Shown here: one piece after another, positions 24,757 to 36,464 of the stretch
Layout: the number at the start of each line of letters is the position of its first letter
Numbering within the stretch: position 1 is the first letter of the stretch
The notes under the pieces: model-generated
Seen by the model: the letters and a program-made list of their open reading frames with translations, nothing else
The model's database searches: none
What the model was told of the DNA's origin: nothing
Source: Triglochin maritima
Lineage: Eukaryota > Streptophyta > Magnoliopsida > Alismatales > Juncaginaceae
NCBI GenBank assembly: GCA_963682175.1
Contig: OY821788.1
Span: forward strand, 14,340,001-14,404,000
Reading direction: 5' to 3'
Length of the DNA stretch: 64,000 nucleotides
Translations under genes and position numbers: made by a program

Positions 24757-25124
24757 TCACGCATATTTGTTGATGTTTTGTCTCAATAACTTGGGTCCCT
24801 TCAGAGAAAGAGTGGACGAGGTTCGGAGGAATCTGTACACGAGGGACACGTCGACCAGAGTCTTCAATTTATCTTTTACTTCCACACTATTGATGTATTT
24901 CTCTTTTGAACTCGATGTAATGTATTTGACTATATTACCATATATGGATAATCTCTCTCCTTTCAGTTATATTTTATTTTAGTCTATCCATGTACGTTAT
25001 TGTTCTGTGTTGTCGAGTCTTGTTTGGTGTGTCATTGTTACTCCTTCGGTCATTGCAGAGGTCTCTGATCGCGACACATGTAGTCCTCCCCAGTGTGCGT
25101 ACCCAAGAGATCGGGGGTGTTACA

Positions 25125-25391
25125 CCCACTTTCTTTTCGCCTGGGTCATCAGGCGAGGATAATGAGGTTGTTGGGCTCATTTTAGCGCACCAGCCTGTTG
25201 GTTTGAGAGTTTGGATTGACGATAACTTCAATATAGCAACGGGAGATACGCTTCTTCTATTGCTCAATTACGACCAAACTCTTGAGACGTTCGAGCTTTT
25301 CAAGTTTGTTCCTTTCAATCCGACGCCTTTGCGTCGTGATCAGGAACCTCTCCTTGCATATTGTGCACTTTGTGAGGGGGCCCACACATGA
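25125..25391 (+). pseudogene. Unidentified Athila-B reading frame, 3' part
   Basis: This is the continuation of the frame at 22449-22933 beyond the solo LTR, running open to a TGA at 25389. It includes LRVWIDDNFNIATGD and LLNYDQTLETFELFKF. The fragment at 11700-11960 carries a partly readable version that includes the LLNYDQTLE-like stretch. I do not recognise the family. It lies just before the 3' untranslated region, where autonomous Athila elements would have the end of pol or an env-like frame. It could be a remnant of such a region, a captured host fragment, or a family-specific accessory protein. Confidence 0.45.
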
Positions 25392-27047
25392 GTATTTTGG
25401 CCCCACGTGGTGTCATGTTCCCATTCCAAGTCCATTGACCCACTTTTGAGGTTCTTATTTGATGTCCTTTGACAAATGATGATGAGAGCTCACTTTTGTA
25501 CATAGTAATATTTGAAAAAAAGAAAAAGAAAAAAAAACTCCAAGAGTGAGCATATGTTGGTGTGCCCCCAACCATTGTGTATATGTGCCCCCATTTGTTC
25601 ACGTATTTTTCTTTCTTCTTAAGTATCTCACGGGTTTTTGGGAAATTTGGGTTTATGTCTATCATCATGATCATGAACTTCCGTTTGCACTTCATGTTGG
25701 GGAGATCTTTTCTTGTTCATGCATAAATCCTTGTAATATCCTTCTCACATTGATTGACTACAATGCGTGAAGTGTGGGGGTGCTTTACGTGTGTAGAGAG
25801 TCGAGTATTTTGCTTTTCTTTTATTTCTTTTGTTTGTATTGTTAGGGTCAGGATAGTGTGCTGCAATTTTCATTGATATATATACTATACCACGATCCTT
25901 GTGTGACTTGCCCTATTTTACTGTCCGAGTGCTTTAATTTTTCCATTTCTTTCAAAATCTTCATGTGTTTGCGAAATAAAATATTTTGTGGATTTTGTGT
26001 GTGTTTAGCATGTGCAAAACCGTTGAGATGCAAACTAAAAGGGAAGCTCCCAAAATTGACTTGAACATGATGCATTAGTACATCTAGTACACCGGCTTTA
26101 AGTCTTATCTAGTCGTAAGGATGCACCCCGGTTTTCCCTCGAGGGAGAGTATTCGTAGGATTTTAGTACTCAAATAAATAAAGAAGTCCACCATGAACCT
26201 AGTGAGTCGAATAATTTGTGTCTGTTAATATAAGGAAGTTTGTCATAGTCAGGGATCCTTAAACTCCTATTGTGAAACCTTAAGTGTAGGGGTTTTGGAT
26301 CATGTGTAGATAAAAAACAATTTAATACAATGTTCTCTCTTCTCGCATGACTCCTATCACTATGGAATTAGGTCAGAGGGGACTTGAAAGCTGGTGCTTT
26401 CAAGTCATCTAACTTGGGATGCACCGATCGAACTTCTATTACACGGGTGGTAGGGATCACCCTATCTGGAGATTTGTGAGAAGGTGTACATGATAATGTA
26501 GGTCCTCAGTGGCAATGATGCATGAAACCCAACCTTGGGAGAATTAAGCACCAACTAGTAAAAAATAAAACAAAAAAGAAAAAGGAGAGAAAGATGAACA
26601 AAAAAAACATATAAGAACCTTAATGGACTTTACCTGATGTATGACTTGAGGATCATAAAGTTTCCCATGTCTTTCACTTAAGTCCTTAATTAACTTACAC
26701 GAATGGTTCCATAAGCTAGGTGTGTGGACTGGATACATATAAAGAGTCGGCCCGTAGGATTACTGTGTCCAATGATCGACAAAAATAGGTCCATCGAGTC
26801 GTGTTGCTAGGTTGAATAATGCATCAATGTTCTGATTTTGTGGGTATATCTGTTGAAAACTCTCAGGAGACAACACTCATCCTCCTTGGCGATAAAGGGG
26901 TTTAACAACTTGATGCACGTGCTAAGTGCAACTGTGATTTCTACGGAAGTGAATTAGGATTTCCCCATTATTGTATGCTTTTCTTTTCTTTCATTTTTCT
27001 CTTTCTTGTTTTGCTCGGGTCTAGTAAAAGGTAAGTGTGGGGGTATT

Positions 27048-27905
27048 TGATTAGTAGCATATCATACATCGCATTCAAGCTATATATCCTTTATTTTACC
27101 CAATTTTGTGCTACCCGAGTGTTTCTTTGTGGTATGTTAAGTGTTAGGTAATAAAGAAGAGAAAGGAAGATAAAGGGGCTGAAATGCAAGAAAAAAAACT
27201 CAAATGAAGCAATGTGGACATGTTTATCTTGCACAAGGACCCATCTGCAAATCAGGAAGGACCCAAATGAAATCAAGAGGGACCTGGATGCACGTATAAC
27301 ATTTTAGGAGCAAAATCCCTCAAAATCATGATCTTGAGGAGTATTTGGGCAATTGAAGACAAACAAGCTTGAACCAACAGACCAGGAGTGCACCCCACAT
27401 GCAAAATTGGATATTTGAGTTACCGAAGAAATTTAGGGCAGATCGGATCCAATTGATCCGCCAGTGGCGGATCTAATTTGTCCAATTGGTCCCTAATTTC
27501 TCCCGTTGGCTTCACTTCGATCATTTGGGTGCACCAAACTATTGAGAAAGTGATTACAGTCGTCAGATTGCTTCCAGATCCATCCAAACCCTTATTTCTT
27601 TTATAAATAGACTTGTATTACGTCCTCTCTTCTTCCTTCTTCTTGTCCTTAGGTTAGTTTCCTTTCTTGTTTAGTACAGTAGGTTTTATTTCTTGTTTAT
27701 TGGAGTAGGTTTTAGTTTCTTGCTTAGTAGTGTAGTGGAGGAGAAGAGGAGCAAACCTTGTAATCTTTCATTTCAATCTAGTTTAGTTCTTGTTCTTTAC
27801 ATTGATGCCTTCCATTTGATGCAATTTCCTTTATTGTTTGGTCTTTTCATAATCTTGTTTTCTAAATCTCCATTATGGTTTTGAGTTAATCTCCATTATG
27901 GTCTT
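27048..27905 (+). repeat. Family B 3' LTR, truncated
   Basis: It starts TGATTAGTAGCATATCATAC after a polypurine tract, has TATAAATAG at 27602-27610, and stops matching other B LTRs near 27905. About 600 bases of LTR are missing. Confidence 0.75.
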
Positions 27906-29099
27906 TCTCATGGGCACCCACTGCTTCTTCTCGGTCTTTGTCATCATCTCCAACTAATAGGGGAATGATGTGTAGTTGGGTTAATCTTTCGTTCTCCCGT
28001 CCATGACCAGTAGTGTAAAGTGAATCAAATTTAACAGTGGTTGGACAATCACCGTGTCCTTTGGGTTCCAGTATTTTAGTATGGGATCTAAGGAGAATGC
28101 CACTAAATCACGTTGTCCGGACAAGAATACTGCGATGGCAATGCATGGAATCGTGATCACCTTTCGTGGATAGTATCCCATGTTCTTCCCTTGCTCCAAC
28201 ATATCTAGCAACGTGTCTATTAATTGTCCATAAAAATAGTAACATTAACTTCACATTTTTTGAGCTTAAAAAGAATTACACTTAGAAAATGAATTTACTT
28301 ACATCCGTTGATAGCTTTGGCCTTTTGGTTATTAGATCATTTAGATCCCCTCGCCCCACCTAGTTGAGATCCCCGCACCAGACATATTCTTTCATGTATC
28401 TTCCTGGAGTTGTTAGATTTGGAAGCACATTCTTTTCATTTATGGTATAAGTTTGTAACATATTGTCATGGCTTTTAAGACATTCATATAGATTAATTTT
28501 AAAATTATGATTTAGTGTTTTTGTTTGTAAACATGGATGGTAAAGGGAAATTGAGGGAAAATATTTCCCTTTTCCATGAATGATACAAACACAAGGAAAA
28601 TTCCGACATAATATTAACTTCTGTTCGGATTTGTACCACAAGTTTTACTTGAATCACATAAATGTCACTGATACTCTTGTGTGACTGGTTAATTGAATTT
28701 TTTATGTTTCTCCTCATTCATGGAATTGAGTTGCGAACAGGTTATACGACAAAAATGAAAGTTGTGTCGATACGTCTAAGAGTAGAAGACAACTAACATT
28801 CCAAAAGTGAAATTTCAATTAATTTAAATCTTCATGTTGCATATACCCAACAACAAATAACAGAAATTAAGATGACTACAACTTGTGCAAAAAATAGACA
28901 ATAACATCAACAACTTGTGCAAAAAAATATTGAATTCCATATCCAAGAGCTCATGTATTCAAAAGGGCCTCGGTAGATTGGTTTGTAGGAGAGAGTTCTC
29001 GAAGTTGGTTTTGAACAAACTGTTCCAGCAGACCGACCTTATTAATGCAAATTGGTTTTCTAGTAAACCAATCTAACATCAAAAAGATTTTCTAGCAAA
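27906..29099. other. Unidentified AT-rich region
   Basis: I cannot assign this region. A 76-codon minus frame at 27981-28211 and a 93-codon minus frame at 28360-28641 show no motif I recognise and no match to other parts of the window. It may be old flanking DNA or the inside of a decayed DNA transposon, since an E repeat follows. Confidence 0.4.
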
Positions 29100-29741
29100 C
29101 CGAACTAATGCCAAATCCATTGGAAGTGTGTGCTCTAGTGATATGTCGCCTGTAAGTGCACCAAATAATATGATTCAGCTCTATTAGCATCCTTAGACGA
29201 CAAACCTACCTTCAATAGTGTCCTTCGACGACAAGCCTACCTTCAAAAGGACACCTATGCGCTTTAAAACACAATGCTGACCTTTAAACCTCATATCTTC
29301 CCTTTAAGGCACGAGTTTGTTGCTTAATGATGAATTTCAGAGGATCGAGATTTATTCACTCTTCCGTGTAGCACGTTTCGATGGACCGAAATGGGTTTGG
29401 TTGACCTCTTACTTGTAAGCTTTAAATTGTTTTCTGACCTCAAACATTGAGAAGGAAAAGTGTGCATGGATTCCAAATTTCCAAGGAGTGCACCGAAATC
29501 TCGTTCTCTTAAAGGACACTAAGGTCCTTTCTCAAGGAAAAGTGGACATGGTTTCCCACTTCCCAGGAGTCCACAAACAACGCTAGTCCCCTCCTAATCC
29601 ACATTCCTAAATTTCTTCCATATTCTTCTTTAACTTCGTGATGTATGTTCATGTCTTGTCTTATATTGACCATCCTAGCACAATATTTCCCAAGTATTTG
29701 ACATATTGAGATGTACTCACATCATATGTATATTTTATTTG
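29100..29741 (-). repeat. Repeat E, inverted copy
   Basis: The reverse complement shares blocks with 52075-52545 and 54665-55250, including the segment around GGGAAATATTGTGCTAGGAT and the one around GGAATCCATGCAC. Several AAGGACA or TGTCCTT motifs are present (29220, 29250, 29510). It is non-coding and probably from the same CACTA-type family as 51927-58119. Confidence 0.6.
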
Positions 29742-31086
29742 TGTAAGACCCACCTTCCTGAAACTATAATGAAGATCCCTTCATCTCCTATGCTTGTGTG
29801 ATGGTTTATTAGGTTTATTTTCTTTAGATGTGTGTTTGTTCTTGTTTATGGAAATTTCTTTATTTGAAAAGTTTCCTTTTTGGTCGCGCGGGATGCAGCG
29901 CGCCAGGCGTGCATGTCTTGACCCACTTGGCTTAGTGTTGGTTGAGGGCAGTGTTGGACCGCAAAACCTGTGCCACATGGGCTAGTGTGTTGGGCTTGGT
30001 TGAGTCAATATGTGAGGTGGCCTCCACGTCAGCAAGCAATTCAAATCAGCAAGGAGAAAGGAAAGGAGATCATGGAGGATTTTGTGTACTCATGTGGGAT
30101 TCTTTTGGAAGGTGAGTTGGCTTGAGGCATGGCTAGGGGTGCAAACCCTAGCCACCTCTTACTTATCCCTCTCCTCTCCCACGCACCACTACTCCCCTTC
30201 CCGGCGGCAACCTCTCAAACAACAACTTCGGCGACAACAACAAATTTCGGCGAGCTAGTGCAACGGGTTTCCAGCTTGCGTAAGGGATTGTTTTCAGCAA
30301 TCTGGAGCATGTCAATTGCTTCGACTCAGGATCCGCCTGAGCCAAGAGTGGGTGAGATAATTGGGGGTGTTGGCCTGACGGTGGGTCGACACCGGCATGG
30401 TTGGTGGTGCATTGGGACTGCTCTATGCGCTAGCGATGCACGCAGCTGTTGTAAGGGCTCCATGGTTGGCCGACTTTGACCACTGGATGGAGGCTCTAGA
30501 TCTCGACGAGGTTCAAAGATCTACAACATGGTTGGGGCTAGCAACCAGTGAGGTTGGAGTAGGTTGGGGTTAGGCTTGCGGCTAGTGCAATCGGGCATGT
30601 CTCCACGCGTGTGAGTTCCTTGACTTTTGGACTCGTCGGGGTGGTTTAACGGGGGTAGGGCTGGTGCCTACTAACCAAAGTGGGTGGCTCAGAGATGGTG
30701 CATGAGGGTGAATCCCCATATGCGCCTCCAGCTGACCCAACCCATCGAACAGTCAAGCCACAAGAACTCTTGGGTACGACTTGAGTGAGTTGCTCCTACG
30801 GGCGCGTTCGACGCGACGTGTTGGAGCTAGTGGGGACTTGCGCATGTTGTGCTAGGATTGGAGTTGTTCTAGCCATGGGTCTAATTGGGGCTCCCCTTGC
30901 TGCGGACCAAGCACCTGGAATGGCTGGCTGACCCGCTGTATACCTGGAAGGTAGTTGAATCCTCATGGGAAGTATGCATGTTTTGTTATTTGCGTTATAA
31001 CCAATATCACATGATGTGTAGTTAGTTGCTTGCTGATATGTTGTTGCTGAATATATTGAATTATGACTGATTGAGTCGCGGGTGAA
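29742..31086 (+). mobile_element. Family A LTR, 5' part (split by B element)
   Basis: It starts TGTAAGACCCACCTTCC. The sequence stops at 31086, where the B element begins, and resumes at 50764. The open frame at 30129-30479 lies in LTR sequence and I do not regard it as a gene. Confidence 0.7.
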
Positions 31087-32595
31087 TGATTAGTAGCATA
31101 TCATGTATCATACTCATGCTATATATCCTTTATTTTACCCCAATTTTGTGTTACTCGAGTGTTTGTCGTGATATTTTAGGTATTAGGTAATAAATAAGAG
31201 AAGAGAAAAAGGACTAGAAGAAAGTCAAATGGTCTGATTCGATCCGAGCCTAAACTCCAACAACCAACTCGGGTGCACCAAACATCAAAAAATCAATCCA
31301 TCAAACTGCCATACGAACAAGAGCTTGATCCAACCAATAAAAACCGCCAATTGGCAGTTATAGACTGCTGATTGGCGGTTTGTTTGGATCCAAACCAGAT
31401 TAGCTTCAGTCGGGTGTTATAATAGTGTGTATTTAGTCCATTTATAGTAGGCTACTAGACCCACATCGAGGGACTGTCCCCGATTACATTTTTCTATGAC
31501 TATAAATAGAAATATTCCTCCTCCCTTGCAATGAACTCCTTTCTTGGTGGTCATTCTCTCTACTTGGAGTGAAGGCTTGGAACAAAACTCTAGTGGAGAG
31601 ATGCTACTTGTAATGTGAGAGAGCAATAAAGAATGTTTTGTTAAGTTTCTTGTTGTTTCTTTTAACTCTTGCATGCTTAGTTAATTTTATCTTAATCTTA
31701 GTGGAAGTAATTAGCATGTCTCCTTTTCTTAATGTAGTTTATAGTTTAATGATTAGTGAGTAGTTCCATCCCACTTTGGGGGTGGAGATGATATACATTT
31801 ATGTTTTGAGCTTTTGAATGTTTGACATATTTAGATTGTGTAGATTTGGATGTTTGTAGGTTCATCGGGTTTGTTTTATTCATCTACATGTTGGGGGATT
31901 TTTGATGGGTTTTGCCACAAGATTTACACACTTACAATGCTTGGTTTCCTCATGTTTATTGGCTGAAATTTCTTGTTGGATATGCTACATGTTAGTTGTG
32001 TGTTTGTATTAGTGTTTGCTCAACTGATTGATTGAAGAAACTTTGTCTTGATGGGTTTTGCCATAACATTTAGACACTTCTCATGCTTAGCTTTGTTCTT
32101 CACATGAGTTCCTGGTTTTTTATGAGCCTTGCCATATCTTTAGACACTTCCCATGTTGAGCCTCGTCTTATGATAATCAAGTAGTAATTGCTGATATGTT
32201 GTGTGAATGGATTGATAGGTTTTGCCAAATCGTTAGACACTTCCTATGCATGAAGACACACACTTGACACACATACACAAACATGTTTACATGCATCGTT
32301 CATCACTTGTCACACGTCATATGTGCACACACTCCACCCCTTGGGGGTTTCTTTACTAAATTTAATCTTGTTTTGCTAGTTGCTTAGTTTTCTTTCTCAC
32401 GTTGTCATCTTTCTTGTTTGTAGTTTGCTTGTTTAGTTTAGCGTAGTTTAGTTAGTGTAATCACTACTCTTCTCCCCCTTTTCTCACTTGCCTTCGAAAG
32501 AACCAAAGTCGACACACCTCCCTGTGGATCGACCCATACTTGCCTCGTCTTCACCGACGCTCGTGCACTTGCGGTATTCAAAAATGATTCAATCA
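31087..32595 (+). repeat. 5' LTR of B element 4
   Basis: It starts TGATTAGTAGC, ends GATTCAATCA and is 1509 bp long. It has TATAAATAG at 31501-31509 and the GTGCACTTGCGGTA segment near its end. Confidence 0.85.
31501..31509 (+). promoter_or_regulatory. TATA box of B LTR
   Basis: TATAAATAG is kept in both LTRs of this element (31501 and 49696) and in the B LTR at 27602. Confidence 0.65.
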
Positions 32596-32601
32596 TGTTT
32601 T

Positions 32602-32619
32602 TGGCATCGTTGTCAGGAG
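32602..32619 (+). promoter_or_regulatory. Primer-binding site, degraded tRNA-Asp type
   Basis: TGGCATCGTTGTCAGGA follows the LTR by six bases. It resembles the Athila primer site TGGCGCCGTTGCCGGGGA, with changes that are mostly C to T or G to A. Confidence 0.7.
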
Positions 32620-33929
32620 GTGCTCTGTCCAGACTCTGGTTTGGACGATTCAAGTGGGATTAATCTTTTGTTTTTTGTTTTTGTTTGTTTCAGGAACATT
32701 ACAACAATAAGGGGAGGCACAGGAGAAAGTTGGAGCAGAAAGCAGCCATTTGGACCACCAATCAGCAGCCTGGGACCGCCAGCTGGCCGCTTGGTGAGTT
32801 TCTCTTGCTCTAAATTTTCTTGTGGTTGTTTTACTTTGAATATAGTGGTCTCAGAACTCAATTTGGCATGATATGACTTGTAGACTACTCCCAGATTAAT
32901 CAATAAACCCATCAATCCAATTTTAAGACAACTTGGACCATAAAATTCAAAGCAAAAGATTAGACTATCTACCATCTAGGTCATAAATCATTTGCAGGCC
33001 TTGCATGGACATTGTCTTTCATTTGCTTTAAATTCTTGTTGTCGATTGCTGGCGTGAGGTACATGCACCCATTTTCTCATTCATCTATGTTTAGATCATG
33101 CATTAGTTAGTAAGGTGCATTGTAAAAAGAGTGAGGTGAGTCCTTGTTTGGTGAGTTGCTTGCTAGCTTAAATTTTCAAAACATCTTTAAGGGGCACCAC
33201 ATATAGTCTTCAAGATAAGGTTGGGGATTTCATCACCACTTCCTTAGTCCCGAAAAGCACACTCAAGTGAAGCCCTAAATCTAAAATCAAGTAGACATTG
33301 GCCCCTAAGACTCGGGTGCATTACAGGAGTGATTCGGTCACGACCGTCATAGCCTGATCGGCGTTGCCCACTTTGTCGATGGTAGGACATATGAGATCTC
33401 CGGATCTTGGCTCACTTGCTGGGCTCTATGGTCTTCGTTGTAGGGAGGTGAGGTGTGTTGAGGTCGTGTGACCTCGTAGGTTAGCGTTGTCTAGCTGTAA
33501 GGACCTATAGCAACGTTAGGCTATTTGAGCTATGTTTGCTAGCTTAGGCTTCTACCATCACCACTACCCACACTAGCTCTAGGGATTCTTCCCTTCTCAT
33601 CTGAGTCTCATTCTCCTATATATTCTTCGAGTAGTCTCCTCTGTTTTATGCGAGGTTGGGCTCGTTTTGGTGATAGCTCTCGACTTGGGAGAGTGCATTT
33701 TTCTGAGATGGACGGTCTAGGTGATAACCCATATCTGCCTCGAGCTCCTTTGGAGTGTGATGCCAAATCGTCTCGTGGAGATGGGGTAGACCGGGTTCCA
33801 TACATGGAGTACCTCGGTCCACTCCCACCCCACGTAGACCTCCTTCTCCTCCTCCAACTCAAGGGTAAGAGGGATTCGGTCAGGATCGAGTTCTTAGTGC
33901 ACCACCACCTTTAGCTCGACGGGATAGAC
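32620..33929 (+). other. Leader region of B element 4
   Basis: This is non-coding sequence between the primer site and the gag remnant. It includes a segment near 33300 (GCCCCTAAGACTC) that D also has near 37229, as expected for related leaders. The short frames on both strands around 33608-33914 do not match known proteins. Confidence 0.55.
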
Positions 33930-35239
33930 CGATGACTCTGTGGGAGCGAACTCATACTGTTCGGGCTGCACAACCTTTTGCATAGTTCTTCCACCAGCTC
34001 GCGGGAACAACTATGAACTGAAACATCAATATGTGAGCATGCTTCCTACCTTCCCTGCCAATAAGGAGGATTCGTATATATTTATAAGTTAATTCGAGGA
34101 GGTATGCTCCATGTTCAAGCTTCAACAGCTTGACGAGGATTCAGTCTGGTTGAGGATGATTTCTTTCGTGTTGAAGGATAACATGAATAAATGGATGTAC
34201 AGCCTCCCGACGAGCTCGATTCGGTCTTCAGATGACTTCGTGACCGTTTTTCGGAAGAGATTCTTCCCTCAAAGGAATACTCAACAAATACGGGACCAGA
34301 TACATCAAATGTACCGGACTGTGACCGAATCCCTTCACACTTTCTTTGAGAGGTTCAAAGATCTTCTCCATCAGTGCCCTCATCATGGACTTGAGCTATG
34401 GCAGTTGTGCCAATATGTGAGCATGCTTCCTACCTTCCCTGCCAATAAGGAGGATCCGTATATTTTTATAAGTGAATTCGAGGAGGTATGCTCCATGTTC
34501 AAGCTTCAACAACTTGACGAGGATTAAGTCTGGTTGAGGATGATTTCCAAATGAAACCCATTGATGAGGTATGAGACACTTTTGAATTAATGACTGAACG
34601 CACTTTTGAGTGGGATACCATGAGAGAGCCACCAGCCGCCAGGTCTTCTGGTCGAGCTGGATCATCGATGAGTTTCATTTGGAAATCACCCTAACACATT
34701 GATATCATGTTGAGTCAACTATCGCGTTTGAGGCAAAAATGGCTGCTCTCATGAGTAGGATTGAGAGTTTAGAGTTGGATCGAGCCCCTGTAGCTGAAAT
34801 CGCTACTCTCGCGAGTAGTAGGTGTGGACTTATGGGGACATGATGACTTGGAATGTGCTTACGCTCCGTACAGTTACTCCTACAACTCTCTAGGGATACA
34901 GAGAATTTAAATGCGATGTATCAACAGAGGCCCCGTAAAGACCCGTACAGTTACTCCTACAACTCGGGATGGCGAAACCACCATAACTTCTCTTAGGGGC
35001 CTAGTGGGGGGCACAGTAAGAGCTAGCATGCTCAACCTCAACCTCCACATCCATTGGAGACCTACCAAACCCCACGTCAAATCTCTCAGCACCATAATCA
35101 AAGCATTGGAAATGCAAGTCAGCCAGTTGACTCATCAGCTCTAGAGTCAACCCGAGGTGAATCCCTGGGGTACCCATTCTCAAGGAAGGCCACTAGTGCC
35201 TCACGCTACCTCTGAACCAACCCATCATGTTAATGTGGA
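33930..35239 (+). pseudogene. gag: Athila-like gag, disrupted and internally duplicated
   Basis: The frame at 34111-34527 aligns by eye to the capsid region of D gag: compare FFERFKDLLHQCPHHGLELWQLCQ here with the YLERFKSLLTQCPHHG stretch in D. A 137-base segment is present twice, at 34027-34163 and 34411-34547, exactly 384 bases apart. The second copy replaces the sequence that should follow the CPHHG motif. Stops include TAG near 33980, TAA near 34088 and TAA near 34525. Further on, decayed gag tail sequence with LEMQVSQLTHQL reaches the D insertion at 35239. No function is possible. Confidence 0.8.
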
Positions 35240-36439
35240 TGATGCATTGCATACATTGCATCATATGTCTTTCATTTAGATTAATTTTATATCAACAAAT
35301 GCTACTAAGGTATGTGTTTAGTCTTATTTACAGAATACAGGGACCTGAATGCAAATTACCCATATCCCGAGCATAAACGCGTGCAAGAGACTCATTTCTA
35401 TCATAAAGACCAAGTTCAAGATTATCGGGATTCAAATGGAAGTCCATCCAAGCATAAAAGCATTCAAATACCTAATTACAAAAAATGCCAAGGACTAAAG
35501 CACAAAAGTAGCCAGGACCTAATTGCAAAAAAGCCAAGGACCCGACTACAAATTAAAGTACCAAAATATTATTTTGGAGAAGTTCTAAAGAAAAATCAAT
35601 TTTGATCTCCAAATATATGAAGAAATAAATTCGGAGCTCAAAAGAAAGGAAAGAAATCAATCCAGACTCTCAAAAGACATTTAAATCATACCATAAACAC
35701 ACAGGAAAAATCTGGATCGAATATGAGCCAAAAAGGTGGCGATTCCGCCGCACCCCATGTACAAAATGCGGTGGATTAGCCGCACAAAAATCGATCCGTG
35801 CGCTCAAAATTTTACCAATGCTTATTGACACGTGTACTTTTCTTTTATGTATTGGGATCCCCGGTTCAGGCTACAAATAAGGCCCAATCATGTATTGAAA
35901 ATGGGAACTTGTTTTATTTCATGCTTTAGTAATAAAATTCTATTGGTTTATTTTGTGTTTTTAGTTTTCTTTTGTAGTTTCTCTAGGACCCCTTCTCCTT
36001 CCCCCCATACATGAGTTTCTAACTCTCTCCAAAAGGTGAGGGTGACGGATTTAGGGTGATGAGAAGAAGAATGATGTTATTATTTTAATTTCGTGTTAGT
36101 ATATTTTGATTACTTGAGTTTAAGTTGAATCATTTATCATGTAATGCTTTATAACTAACGTGATTTATTATAAGTTTCAGATTTCTCTAAACAAAACCCG
36201 ATATCTAAACCTCCACCCGTTGGACTCCATCCGTCTTTGCTTTATTTTTAATTTGTTTTTGTTGTTCTTGCTTTAGAAATTAAAAATCCAAAAATCTCAA
36301 ACCAACCTTATTTCTCTCTCTTTCTTTCCTTAATCGAAAATCACAAAAATAACAATATCTCTCCCTCCTTGTGTTGAACCCGTACTTGCCACGTCTTCAT
36401 TGACGTCGTGCACTTGCGGTATAAATAAAATTCTCATCA
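35240..36439 (+). repeat. 5' LTR of element D
   Basis: This 1200-bp LTR carries TACAAATA at 35872-35879, where the 3' LTR has TATAAATA, so the 5' promoter box is altered. It ends with the GTGCACTTGCGGTATAAAT segment. Confidence 0.92.
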
Positions 36440-36446
36440 AGTTTTT

Positions 36447-36464
36447 TGCCGCCGTTACCGGGGA
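36447..36464 (+). promoter_or_regulatory. Primer-binding site of D, tRNA-Asp type
   Basis: TGCCGCCGTTACCGGGGA begins eight bases after the LTR. It differs at two positions from the complement of the plant tRNA-Asp 3' end that Athila elements use. Confidence 0.8.

Larger units (their letters stand above)
22934..25124 (+). mobile_element. Solo LTR of family A
   Basis: It starts TGTAAGACCTGC, ends GGGGGTGTTACA and is 2191 bp long. The 5-bp duplication CCCAC sits at 22929-22933 and 25125-25129. It inserted into the unidentified B frame and splits the codon run across it. It has the stem-loop at 24738-24756 and a 26-bp tandem repeat of small palindromes at 24590-24666. Its termini resemble those of T, and part of its 3' half is recognisably related to the T LTR, so A is probably a related Ty3 family. 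Confidence 0.9.
22396..27905 (+). mobile_element. Athila-like family B fragment 3, split by solo A LTR
   Basis: The sequence resumes across the inserted LTR: the left part ends GAGACCCAC at 22933 and the right part restarts CCCACTTTC at 25125. It holds the unidentified frame (22449-22933 and 25125-25391), a 3' untranslated region with the CACCCCG hairpin near 26124, a polypurine tract at 27031-27047, and a B LTR from 27048. That LTR breaks off near 27905. Gag, protease, RT and integrase domains are not present. Confidence 0.7.

Noticed and set aside
27981..28641. Two minus-strand frames of 76 and 93 codons
   Set aside because: No recognised motif, no start context or neighbour supporting a gene; kept only as an unidentified region.
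30129..30479. 116-codon frame as a host gene
   Set aside because: It lies inside the A LTR, and the matching region of other A LTRs is not open.
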